Origin: Oegoconia quadripuncta
Taxonomy: Eukaryota > Arthropoda > Insecta > Lepidoptera > Autostichidae
Reading direction: 5' to 3'
Length of the DNA: 64,000 bases
Assembly (NCBI GenBank): GCA_949316235.1
Contig: OX438750.1
Location: 14,262,865-14,326,864 of the forward strand
The notes below the pieces were generated by a model. It had not been told where the DNA came from, did not search any database, and worked only from the letters and a program-made list of their open reading frames with translations. Made by a program: the position numbers and the translations under genes. Positions within the stretch are counted from its first letter, which is position 1. Each line of letters starts with the position of its first letter. Below are positions 35,630 to 45,521 of the stretch, piece after piece.

Positions 35630-35765
35630 TACTGTCCCACTGCTGGGCAAAGGCCTCCCTCCCTCCTCTCTGTCCCGTAGTTATGTGATAAGCAAAAAAA
35701 CATCTACAGACTCGCATTTTAACGGAGCGATGGGCTGGGCATTTCTGTAATTTCGAAGGTGAACC
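35630..35765 (-). mobile_element. Retroposon tail fragment
   Basis: 'cccactgctgggcaaaggcc' in reverse orientation is the common 'cccagcagtggg' tail block of RTE/SINE elements. Confidence 0.5.
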
Positions 35766-35995
35766 TTGGTGTTGTTTCAGGCATTACACTTTTAAAGCCT
35801 AACATTAAAAGTTTAAAGCTTGAAAGAACACGACACAAATTAAAAATAAACGCTAATGTTGGCAATATCTCTGACCGCCCCAATTGGGATATTTAAAGCG
35901 CTACAAAATGTTTTACTCACTTCGATTGAAGACTGTGGTTTCGGATAGTGTTTAAACCACGCCTATTCACCTGCGCATATTAATTCCAGCATGCG

Positions 35996-36659
35996 ATGAC
36001 GGCCGGTCGGAAGAGCCTCTTCATCTTCCTGATGGGCCTCGCGTGGAAGTATCGGTTCAGCATGCCGCTGCTGCTAAGCGGCACCGTGGCGGTGCTCGGG
36101 CACGCTTGGATGTTCCAGATCAGGGTACAGACAGTGCATCGGCTGCATGAGAACGAGGTAGTCGCACAAATATTACACAAAGTTCCGAAGCGAGTTTAGG
36201 ACACACGAGATATATCTCACACGTAAACTATTTTTCACTGTCTTTTTCTGTCTCAGATTTGATCATGGTACGTTCGCTTCGTATATCCTCATTCGCTTCG
36301 TATATCTCTTTCGTTGTGTGTGGCATGTAAATGGTAGCAACGCTAATTTTTTTATTTTTTTTTATTTATTTATCCATAGAACATTATTTGAACAATCTTC
36401 ACTTTAAGACGCCTACGTAAACCTGTAAAGGTTTGTGTGTAGTGCGAATGAGGTCACTGACCCGCCGCGTTATTAATTATTACAAAAGACAACTTAAAAC
36501 TGTTCCCTCTCTCTTTTAATCCATATGAAATATTACTCTTTCCATTTTCAGCTCGCGTACTACGACGAGGAAGACGAGGTGGAAGATGACGACGGCACCT
36601 GGGAGACAGAGTCCACTGACTCCTGGGAGACCATCGTCGAAGAAGTCGCTTACGGGTGA
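35996..36659 (+). CDS. Small single-pass membrane protein with acidic tail (unrecognised)
   Basis: Two exons, 35996-36124 and 36552-36659, join in phase 0 (donor AGG|GTACAG, acceptor 'ccattttcag'), giving 78 residues. Exon 1 is basic then hydrophobic ('MTAGRKSLFIFLMGLAWKYR', then a probable membrane helix at residues 22-41 with 'PLLLSGTVAVLGHAWMF'). Exon 2 is strongly acidic ('DEEDEVEDDDG') and ends 'EEVAYG'. GC-rich third positions against an AT-rich background support real coding. An acceptor 'attaattccag' ends at 35988, so a 5' UTR exon upstream is likely. A mini-uORF (ATG CGA TGA) sits five bases before the start. AATAAA near 36807 could be the poly(A) signal. I do not recognise the family. 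Confidence 0.65.
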
Positions 36660-36881
36660 CAGGCTACATACACCATCCAAAAGTACTTACATACTTCCTA
36701 ACATGTGTTATATAATTTGGGAGAAACGTCGTTTGCGGTTAATTTTATGTGGCTACTAGATCTAGAGACGCTACAATACAACCATAAACATGTAACAGCA
36801 AACCTAATAAAAATTAAAAAGAATGCAAGATGTTGGAATTAGTTGGTGATTTACATTATTGGGTTTGTACAATGAGCCAAT

Positions 36882-37177
36882 GGTGTCGATTCGGATGTAC
36901 ACCAACTAAACTAAACTAAAACCTGCGGTTCTATTACATAAGTTTCATCGTTATCGTCATCGGTTACGTTCTGACATGTGATTGGTTGGGTCATTGCTCG
37001 CTCGGCAATTTGACGGTTTCTTATTGGTCAACGTAATCGATAACGTTACCGATGAAGTTACGTAATCTAAAGGCAGTTTTAAAGTAGTACTGTCTCTTTC
37101 TCCCTGGAACAGTACGGTGCGACGGCACCACTCCAAAACTGATTTTAGTTTAGTTGATGTACATCCGAATCGACACC
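36882..37177. mobile_element. MITE M4 containing a second palindrome
   Basis: The outer ends are M4. The interior from about 36930 to 37070 is another inverted-repeat unit: 'cataagtttcatcgttatcg' faces 'cgataacgttaccgatgaag'. The rest of the M4 core ('agtagtactgtctctttctc') follows. Confidence 0.7.
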
Positions 37178-37179
37178 GT

Positions 37180-37330
37180 TATAGTCCAGTAAAAATACGT
37201 AACTTTTTGTGGTGTATCTTCCTATAATCTTAAAGTTCCTTTTTTGTTGAAGGGTAGAGTACATATCAGTGATAGAATAAAAATGTTTTATATGAATTGT
37301 AACTTGCTTTAGGTATAGTATAATCCCATC
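37180..37330 (-). repeat. Dispersed repeat R6, reverse copy
   Basis: Reverse complement of the R6 blocks at 32300, around 'gtagagtacatatcagtgat'. Confidence 0.45.
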
Positions 37331-37627
37331 AAAAACAATACTTGTCAAAAAAACCAAGTCTCGCAACTCAGTTGTTCTGCGGTAAAAAGTTGTGAGATCC
37401 ATGTAATACCAAGTCGGTTGTTAATTTATTCAGTCTCTACTTAAGCGACTTTCTGTCTTAATACGTCCAGTCTCTAAAACCACGATCGTGGTCCATAACA
37501 ATTGAAAATCAATTGTGTCTGGAATCTCCGTACTCGAAGCATTAAGTTGTTACGTAATAATTAACAGCATCTTATAGTGACGCATATCAATATTAAAATT
37601 CTTTAATGTTTTATATAAATATATCGA

Positions 37628-37712
37628 GACTTGGCCATCGCACTAAATAATTGAATTTACATGTGTTTTCAGGCGATTGAATTTACACGTGTTTTCAGGC
37701 GATGGCCAAGTC
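37628..37712. repeat. Palindrome with internal 26-bp direct duplication
   Basis: 'gacttggccatcgc' (37628-37641) faces 'gcgatggccaagtc' (37699-37712). Between them 'attgaatttaca' plus 'gtgttttcaggcg' is tandemly repeated with one C/T change. Confidence 0.7.
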
Positions 37713-37794
37713 TTAATATATTTATTTGTTACAGTAGGTCAAAGTATGTTCTCTGACGCAATGAAAACAGTGATAATTTTAATCTAATAGTCGA

Positions 37795-37935
37795 TGTTTT
37801 ATTACTAAATACCAATACTATATTTAAAGCAAGGTACCGATTTCTTAGAAAATATTTTTATTGTATCACGGACAGGTACTCTATCCATGTGCAAAAAATC
37901 ACGGTCAATAGATTTATAGGAAGTTAAAGTGTATC
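37795..37935 (+). repeat. Dispersed repeat R6
   Basis: Third copy: 'caggtactctatccatgtgc' and 'atagatttataggaag'. Confidence 0.45.
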
Positions 37936-38647
37936 CTTACGGGACCATCAGTAGAATCATTGATTACTGTACATATTGTAACAAACCTACCCCACTTGGT
38001 GAAAACCAACTCTTCCCGTGGGTGTCGTAAAAGGAGACTATGGAATTTTCCACCAAAAAACATTTACATTTATAAATTTTTTGCTGTTATTACTAAAAAT
38101 CTACAAACTCTAATCTTGCTTCTTTTCGAGCAATGGCAAAAATTGTGAACTACTTTAGTTTGGCCCAAAAAGTAGCAACGTCGATAACTCTTTGATTTGC
38201 CTCCAAAAGGAAAAGGAGAAACATGTAATAAACCTGTTTTAGTTAAAATATGTTTTGTCGCTTTAAACTGAATTCTTTGTTTGAAATCAAAACATTTTGA
38301 TTAAAATATTACTTGCAGTTTTTATGAATAACACAATTAACGACTGGAACACCGAAACATGTTTGGAATATTATGACCCCTTTGCGATAAAGGTAAAGGT
38401 CGTGTCTGTATGTAGTATCATGTATAAAGTCACTATTTATCAACTAAGAGGGGCATCACATAAGTCTATACTCTGTTCGTTAATGGTTGTATGAAAATAG
38501 GTTGGGTTTAATCGAGGCGTTTTTAGAAGTATTGGTGATAAGGTTCTCAATAGATTTATCCTATTTATAATTTCGAGTGAACATCGTATTTGGTGAAGGA
38601 TATCGTACTTACCTCTGAAGAATAGGCGCTCTTTTATTAAAGTGGTT
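37936..38647. other. No gene seen
   Basis: Contains 'ccaactcttcccgtgggtgt' near 38009, a block of a lepidopteran dispersed repeat. No exon recognised. Confidence 0.4.
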
Positions 38648-38845
38648 TAACTTTCCACCCGTGGCTTCGCCTGCGTGTACTTTGTCGCGGATATGTTTAA
38701 CTTCTTTATCCCGCGGGTATTACTCAATTTATCGGGATAAAAAATATCCTATGTCTTCATCCAGGTTATATTCTACCTATGTGCAAAATTTCATCCAAAT
38801 CCGTTCATCCGTTTCGCCGTGATTGAGCAATAAACTGATAATGAT
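38648..38845 (+). mobile_element. Dispersed repeat R5
   Basis: 'ctttccacccgtggcttcgc', 'tatcgggataaaaaatatcc' and 'ccgtttcgccgtgattgagc' in order. Confidence 0.7.
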
Positions 38846-38867
38846 GGGCCTTTATAGTAAACTTGCT

Positions 38868-39100
38868 TTCCGCCCGCGGTATCGCCTGCGTGGACTGGAC
38901 CAACTTTATCGCGGATATGTTTAATTTGTTTATCCCGCGGGAACTACTCACTTTATCGGGATAAAAAATATCCTATGTTTTAATTTAGGGTATGTTCTAC
39001 CTATATATCAAATTTCACCCAAATCCATTCAGCCGTTTCCCCGTGATTAAGCAACAAATAAACAAACAAACAAACATCCAATCTGTCGCATTTATAATAT
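38868..39100 (+). mobile_element. Dispersed repeat R5, second tandem copy
   Basis: 'ctttccgcccgcggtatcgc' through 'cgtgattaagcaacaaataa'. It ends in (AAAC)n and 'cgcatttataatat'. It lies 20 bp after the previous copy, in the same orientation. Confidence 0.7.
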
Positions 39101-39534
39101 AAATATATATATTAAAATTATGGCATTGATTTAGTTAAATTGTAATTTTGGGCTGTGTGATAGCATTAATTTTTATTCAATAAATCTATGAAGCAATACT
39201 TTAACGTTTATTTTTATTAGAATTCTTTGGTGAAGTCCGATTTTACCCGACTGCACAAGGAAGGAGCGTAATGATTTTCGAGTGTATATATGTTGATTTT
39301 TATGTTATCTCCTATAGTCTAAACGGCCTGACCGATTACAAAGTGCATGGTGTCGTTAGATACGTCTTGGTCCCCAGATTCTGTAATACAGGTATAAGAG
39401 AGGCTGAGGCATACCTCAGACATAAATAACAACATATTGTTATTTATGTCCTTGACAGAGGCAATCAGAGCGCACTGAACCGATAGGGACTAGGCAATAA
39501 CTTTTCGAAGATTTTGGGCATGTTCTATTATCCT

Positions 39535-39890
39535 GTGCGCGACGCGACAAGAGAGTGGGATAGTTGTATATTTCGTCCAAGCGAATGAGCAGGACAATTA
39601 CTATATATTACGAGATAAGAATAAGAAAACTTTATTTGATCCATTTAGCGACACTTATACAATACATTTAATTGTTACCTATGTACTATATAGCACAACA
39701 TGGAAATATGGAACTTAATATAAGTAGGTATGCATTGGCTAGTTTTCGGTGTCGCAAAGTGGCATCAAATCAGGTCCCCAACTCAGCATTTGTTGTAGTC
39801 GAGAGAAGAAGAACGACTACAACGCTGATACGAGATAAACGTTTGTCGCACCTGTCATGCTCCCTAGTGCTGGTGTTGTGAGAGGTGTCC
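39535..39890 (-). mobile_element. M2 repeat interrupted by a retroposon
   Basis: M2 blocks 'agtgggatagttgtatattt' and 'cgtccaagcgaatgagc' lie to the left, and 'gagataaacgtttgtcgcac' to the right, of an insertion at 39619-39829. Confidence 0.65.
39619..39829 (-). mobile_element. 211-bp retroposon with 9-bp target duplication
   Basis: Flanked by 'acgagataa' (39610-39618 and 39830-39838). On the minus strand it reads 'gcgacaccgaaaactag' and ends with 'aaataaagttttcttattct', so it is a 5'-truncated non-LTR insertion. A relative lies at 10031-10150. Confidence 0.75.
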
Positions 39891-40435
39891 GTTGTTATTA
39901 GAAGCCTATGTACTTGTAGCGGGCCGCAGGACGGAATCAAACACGCTATTATGGACTTATATTTATTGACTAGTATTTATTGCTTCATGTGAGCCGGGCG
40001 GAGACGGAGTGCAGACTGGTCGCCAGCGGCCAATGGTCGCCTCGGTAGCTGCATTCGGGAACCTCGGGACGTTAAAGCTCGGGCGCGACCGGCCGCATCG
40101 CTAAGCCAACGAGGGCCCGCAACGTAGCCGACGCGCCCGCGTACACAGGTGGCGCCCACAGCGCAGAAGCCACGATGTTGGCTCGCGGGTAATCGGGCCC
40201 CGCCAGTAGTCGACGCAGCGCGAGGTCAGGAGCCTGATTCTCACATACTCGAGATTTCAATGTCGAACGACATCAATAGGTTTGTCACTTTTACACACGT
40301 ATATAAGTGTGAAAGAGATAGACATGCCAATGTCTATCGATAGACAAATGTCGAGTGTGCGAGAATAGGGGTCCAGGTCGAGCGTCATCAGACCAGCGCT
40401 ACACACAGCGCTTGGGGACACTCAGTAGCGGCGGA
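39891..40435. other. GC-richer stretch, no gene recognised
   Basis: At 39985-40235 GC content is raised and frames are open on both strands, but the content ('gcggagacggagtgcagact' and similar) shows no domain. It is probably repeat-derived. Confidence 0.35.
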
Positions 40436-40585
40436 TGCCGCCACACACTAGTAGCATGATAGGGGCGATAAACGTTTACGTCGCGCGCTGGCTCATTCGC
40501 TTCGACGAATACAACTATCCCACTCTCACTTTTACGTCGCGCGCGACTAACGATGGGATGGGCTGTGTATTACTCGATTGTGTGA
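40436..40585 (+). mobile_element. M2 repeat
   Basis: 'ggggcgataaacgtttacgt', 'ctggctcattcgcttcgacg' and 'aactatcccactctcac', as in the copy at 6025. Confidence 0.55.
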
Positions 40586-40676
40586 ATCCGCCTCCGTGGC
40601 CCAATGTAAACAACAGGGTTTACGGATCGGATGTCGCGGATTAGTTCTCGGTTTGGTTGGTGGTAGGGCATTTTAA

Positions 40677-41300
40677 GGCCCGTATTAATAAACCAATCTC
40701 AATACAAGTTATTCAAATGACGACCTGTTTGGTGTAGTGGTTAGCAACTCTGACCAGTATACCAAAAGGTTGCGGGTTCGAATCGATGAATACGGACATG
40801 TGTACCCGAGTTATGGATGTTTTCATTTAAAGTAAGTATTTATTTAAAAAAAATGTATTTATATAGTATAACAACCATCTGGTATCCACAACACAAGCCT
40901 ATAGTTGCTTAAAGTGGAACTAGATGGCGCTGTGTGTATGTCAAGCATATGTATTATTATTATTTATTAATACAAGTCTTGAGGCTGTATCAGCGTCTTA
41001 AGCAGTTGACGCTATTTCAAGCTCCGTGCTAATTTATAAACCAATTTTGAGGTCTACTCAGCTGCGATCGCTTCTCCTGTATTCGCCTCAGCGGCGAATG
41101 AATGATGATGAAATGAATGATGAAAAGTCAAGACGAGTTTCGTTTATTAATACGTCAAACTCGGCGCACCTCTCAAGTGAGTACTGCTTGAGTATGCACG
41201 TGCTTTTCAGATCTCAAGTTAGGTTTATTAATGAACACGTTTACTTGAGACCGATCACAAAACTGTTCTCAGTCTTGAGAATGTTTTATTAATACGGGCC
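40677..41300. mobile_element. 624-bp MITE with TAA duplication, carrying a SINE
   Basis: Ends are exact inverted repeats 'ggcccgtattaataaa' and 'tttattaatacgggcc', flanked by TAA (40674-40676 and 41301-41303). A 3-bp TWA target is typical of PIF/Harbinger elements. A SINE-1 copy lies inside. Confidence 0.8.
40721..40985 (+). mobile_element. SINE family 1 inside the MITE
   Basis: The head 'ttggtgtagtggttagcaac' and 'ggttgcgggttcgaatc' are followed by 'cgagttatggatgttttcat' and the tail 'ctagatggcgctgtgtgtat'. Part of the head after the B box is missing. Confidence 0.8.
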
Positions 41301-41520
41301 TAAGTGTCCGCCTGGCTAGCTACCGCCATATAATCTAAAGTCTGCCGCCAAACAGCAATGTTAATAGCATTGTTGTGTTCAGGTTATCAGATGTAATATA
41401 GACAGTCCCCAAATTAAGATGGGGTCCGGGTCAGTACGCTTCCACCTTTCGACCTCATCTTCACTTAACATCAGTTGTGCTTGAGATCAAGTTCTAACCT
41501 ATAATGACTAAAATAAATCC

Positions 41521-42534
41521 ATAATAGTTTTTATAGGACACGTGTTAGACGTTGTTAGTTGCCTATCCTCTAAAAGAATTAGGATTCCAATGAATTCACA
41601 ATAATAAAATCTCATTTAGTAAAATAAAAATATATTCTCTTAAACTGATTATAAATATAAAACAAATACAAAAGTGTATAAATAGTATCTATTCAAATAT
41701 AAATAGTAACGACCACGGTTTGTGAAATCAATAGGTATATAATTTAAAATTGCATTTATTTCCTCTACCTTGAATATCAACCCGTGCAATGATGGAATTT
41801 CAGTTACTTTTGTGTACTGTTCTGAAATTTATCCAATTTTTTCACAATGCAACTCATTTTTCCATTATTTTATTTAATTACTATAGTTATCGTAACAAAT
41901 ATACCCATCTGGAGTTTTACCTAGATAGGTCATAGGTACATATTTGGAACCTTCGCATGTTTGACTACAGCTTCATAACACGTTCAGGTACAGAATAACA
42001 CTTCTAAGTACATATAAATAAAAAACGTGTACTTTACAATCATCAGAAAAATATTTGAAAAATATCGGATAAAAATAAGTACTTTTGTAGAATAGAAATT
42101 CTTCCATCATCCAACGGTATTATATAGCCACAGAGTACCTACATGAAGCGAGTTGCTAATTCCTATCGGCCACCGGACGTTGACTGTTCAACCCCGGCAA
42201 CCTTCCTGTGACCCTTATTAGGTTATATCCATCCACCTTGTGATTGGATACCTAATTCCTATACTCCTATATCAATCATCAATCATCGATATGATATTAG
42301 CAATAACAGTCAAATTAATCTTAGCATTTAAGGGAGTTGACTTTCAAGTTAAAAAACTAAGGAAAATAAAATATATTGATGTAATTGTGAATGAGGTTTC
42401 TTAAATGTCAAGATTAATTGCTCATTTGATCACCTTGGTTGAAAGAGACACAATAACCTATGACATAGTATAACCATTTTTTATGTTTATACTGTGCCTA
42501 TGGTATGGTAGACATAATAAAATGCTCTGGAGGC
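41521..42534. other. No gene seen
   Basis: Strongly AT-rich; no exon or named repeat. Confidence 0.4.
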
Positions 42535-43065
42535 CGATCGCGCAAGTTTGAACGATAATGCCAAAGCTAAACCATAACCAAAAACGTTACGTTAAGCGCA
42601 TTTCGTATCACGCTAATCATTTGAACGGAAATTAAACTAGTTTTTATTTTAATACTCGTGGTTAGCTCTAAATATTTTAGGTTTGGTTTTACTTTGGTAG
42701 CGTCAACGATATAATTGTTTACAAAAAATTGCGCGAAACCACTTTTTTTTCTTTAGCTAAACTAAAACTAAACCAAAACCAAAAACGTTCCGTTCGAACG
42801 GTAAAACCGTTGTGAAATAGCGCGATTGGTCCCCTGGAGTTAGCAACGTAGCGCATCGTAAAACCAATCGTACTCAAAGGTAAAGAAAAGATAGCTTTGT
42901 GGGGGCACCAATCCTGATGTACTTTGTGCATACCTTTCTAATAGTAAAGAAAAACGTAACCGTTTTGTCCTGCACGGAACATTTTTTTACGATTGCAACA
43001 CATTAAACAAGCACGCATGCCCACAGCGATGGTGCATCTCGCGAGAGCCGTTTTTATATTTAGTT
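42535..43065 (+). repeat. Dispersed repeat R7, copy A
   Basis: Blocks 'atttgaacggaaattaaact', 'tttggtagcgtcaacgatat', 'ccgttcgaacggtaaaacc' and 'aatcctgatgtactttgtgc' recur in reverse order and orientation at 50335-51025. Partially palindromic; likely a DNA element. Confidence 0.65.
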
Positions 43066-45337
43066 CATGTAAAGAACTCTGTGTTAATAAAGTCGGCGGC
43101 GCAGAATTAAATTCTATTACAATATCTTTGATTGATCCACTTTGTTTAACAATGGGGCCAATACGTCATGTTGAGGCTTCCCGTATTGGTGTTGAAACTA
43201 GTACTAACCGCTTTCTACATCTCTTTTATTCTTTTTACATGCTCATGTTCTTTCACATTGCTCATTGCACTATAACTAATTAATCAATTAACTGAAAGTC
43301 ATATAGAGTTGACTGGTAGTTGTGATGGAAAGTAAAGTACTTACTGAAGGATAAAGACCGCGAAGACATATCCATTCGACAACAGACAAAAAATGGCGGC
43401 AAAGTCCGAGATGCAAGGAAGAGGAATAAACCGAAGTTGGTAACGTTGCATGAAAAATAAACAGGATTCAAATGTTTCACAAATTTCACTTGTCTTTATT
43501 TTTCAGCAGATTCATGATTGATCTTCATTAGTATGTTTTAAAGAGTACTTTTCAAGAATCCGGAAACACTAAGACCGAAAAATGCCTTCTGTAAGTGTTG
43601 TTGCATTTGAAGATTATGCGTCTTTTTCTGTAATTTTAAATAGGTTATAATAACATAATCTATCCCACTTTCTTCGACTATCTCTTTTAACATTTCGTAT
43701 CGGTTTGTAGACAGTTTTAAGGATTATTCAGGTCTGTCGTTCGTGATCGATGAATTACAGAAAATGTCGATTTGGGAAATGTGTTTTCTTTGAGTTATCA
43801 TTTTTAGAAGCTATAGGTAGTACGGTAGCTCCTTTCCTTTGTTACTCATCATCTTAACTCCGTATAACTCACATGACATCAACGCATGGTCAACTTATGG
43901 CCGCTCTTGTCTATTACTTGTAGCTATACCTTATTTATTTTGCATTGCGAATGAGAACATAGCGACAGCCAAGATGTGCAAGCGTAGTTTTAAAAACAAT
44001 AAGGTATAAGTACAGACAAGGACAGAGTCCCATCTTATTTAAATTGGCCTTTCACTTGCTCACTTCTGGAGATGCCGCCCCAAATCACGATTTGAATGAT
44101 TATTAAGTCGAAACTACACATATCCGAATGGATTGGTCTCCATGCCTCTGCCTAGCACAAGCTCTGCCAGGTAAGGCCAGTAATCACAAATACAGTCATA
44201 ATCGAACCCTAAGATATTTGGATAGGTAATGGTGATTCACATGGGTCATTGTAGAAATCTTTCACAGTAAAAAGATCTACAATATCGCAATATATACCAC
44301 TGGTATTGTTCTGACGAATGTACAAAACATGCATAGTGCGGTGTAGATACTGGCGGGCCTGTAGTTAACATTGCACATTTTTTTATGAGGCATGAAATTG
44401 GATTAGGTGCCATGTCTTTACATGCCAAGACTTAGCTTGCGTATTTCATTGGCTCCCAACATAATATAGTTTTGCTTTTACGGAATTCTATAATCGGGAT
44501 ACGGGATAATCATTTAAGATATTGTTGTACTTACAAGTCTTGAGGTGAATGTGCATTATCCATTTTAAATCTTTTCTTTACAAAGTACTACAAACAGCAT
44601 TAGATTGCAACCTCATCTACTAACATGAAAACGATTAAGTTAAAGAGAAAGTAGTATACATATAACTACCAATCAAAGACGTTTCGTTACCAAAACCTCA
44701 GTCAGTTAAACCCTTAGAACAGAGCTTTTATCTGGCCTTTTATATCCTGAACTCGGCATTCAGCATCGTCAACATTGTCCATTCAATTTCAGACTACATG
44801 TTTACCCAATCTATGATGTACCTTCGAAACTGCACCAGATATTTACTGATAGTTTCTACGGAACACTGCACTCTCTTTCGAGGAGAGTCAGAGCCTGCAA
44901 CAAACTGATTCCACAGAAAAGTCTCTAGTGCAGCTGGTACCGCACAACGATCGTAACATTTCTAACATAAGTAGTCAGTCAGTCAGGTGTCTTCTCACGC
45001 TCCAGGAAGGGGGGCGTGGGGAGGCACGCATCGGCCCGTAGACCCTTCGGTGGCTTCTATCGCTGCCCTCCACCTGAGGACAGGGCGTTCGGTAGCGGTC
45101 ATGGCTCGATTTTCTGTCTGGTCGTCTACCGACGGCCAGTTCGTCGTGCTGTCGACTGTATCAAAAGGTCTCTCACTATTATCGCTCGCCCTTCTATAGT
45201 AGCCACTACAATACCATTCAATATGACCCAGAAAATACCTAAGCAATGTAATAATCTAGACTAATCAAACTGCTAGTCTGTTTAACGTACGAATTCACTT
45301 ATCGTATCAATACTCAATCTTGATGTACCCTTAGCGC
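43066..45337. other. 2.3 kb downstream of the carrier gene without a recognised gene
   Basis: Includes a GC-richer piece at 44985-45200 that is open in several frames but has no known domain. The 3' UTR of the carrier gene should begin at 45337 and run left. Confidence 0.4.
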
Positions 45338-45521
45338 CTAATCGTACATTCTTAAGTACATGGCGTTTAGCTGTTCGAGGAAAATAAACGTGAGAACAGT
45401 GTGGGGGCCTATCTTTAGGTACGTCGGTAGAAAGCCGCTCCAAAGCGCCAGCACCCCTTCGTTCTTAATGACGTTCTTGAGGAGTGTGATTTGCCCTGTA
45501 CCCTTCACCGCGTTCTGCACT
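45338..45521 (-). CDS. SLC25A11: Carrier exon 6 (last)
   Basis: Acceptor 'attccacag' ends at 45522. The exon completes the split Arg codon, then reads 'VQNAVKGTGQ' and 'GFLPTYLKIGPHTVLTFIFL', and ends 'MYD' plus TAG. It contains the last transmembrane helix. Confidence 0.9.

Larger units (their letters stand above)
40586..41520 (+). mobile_element. SINE family 2 split by a MITE
   Basis: The head starts at 40587 ('cgcctccgtggcccaatgta'), the body stops at 40676 and resumes at 41301 ('taagtgtccgcctggctagc'). It ends near 41520 after 'cttaacatcagttgtgcttg'. Confidence 0.8.

Noticed and set aside
39977..40343. GC-rich frames on both strands
   Set aside because: No domain, and composition alone explains the open frames.
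44987..45264. GC-richer open frames downstream of the carrier gene
   Set aside because: Open in several frames on both strands with no domain; probably repeat-derived or 3' UTR.
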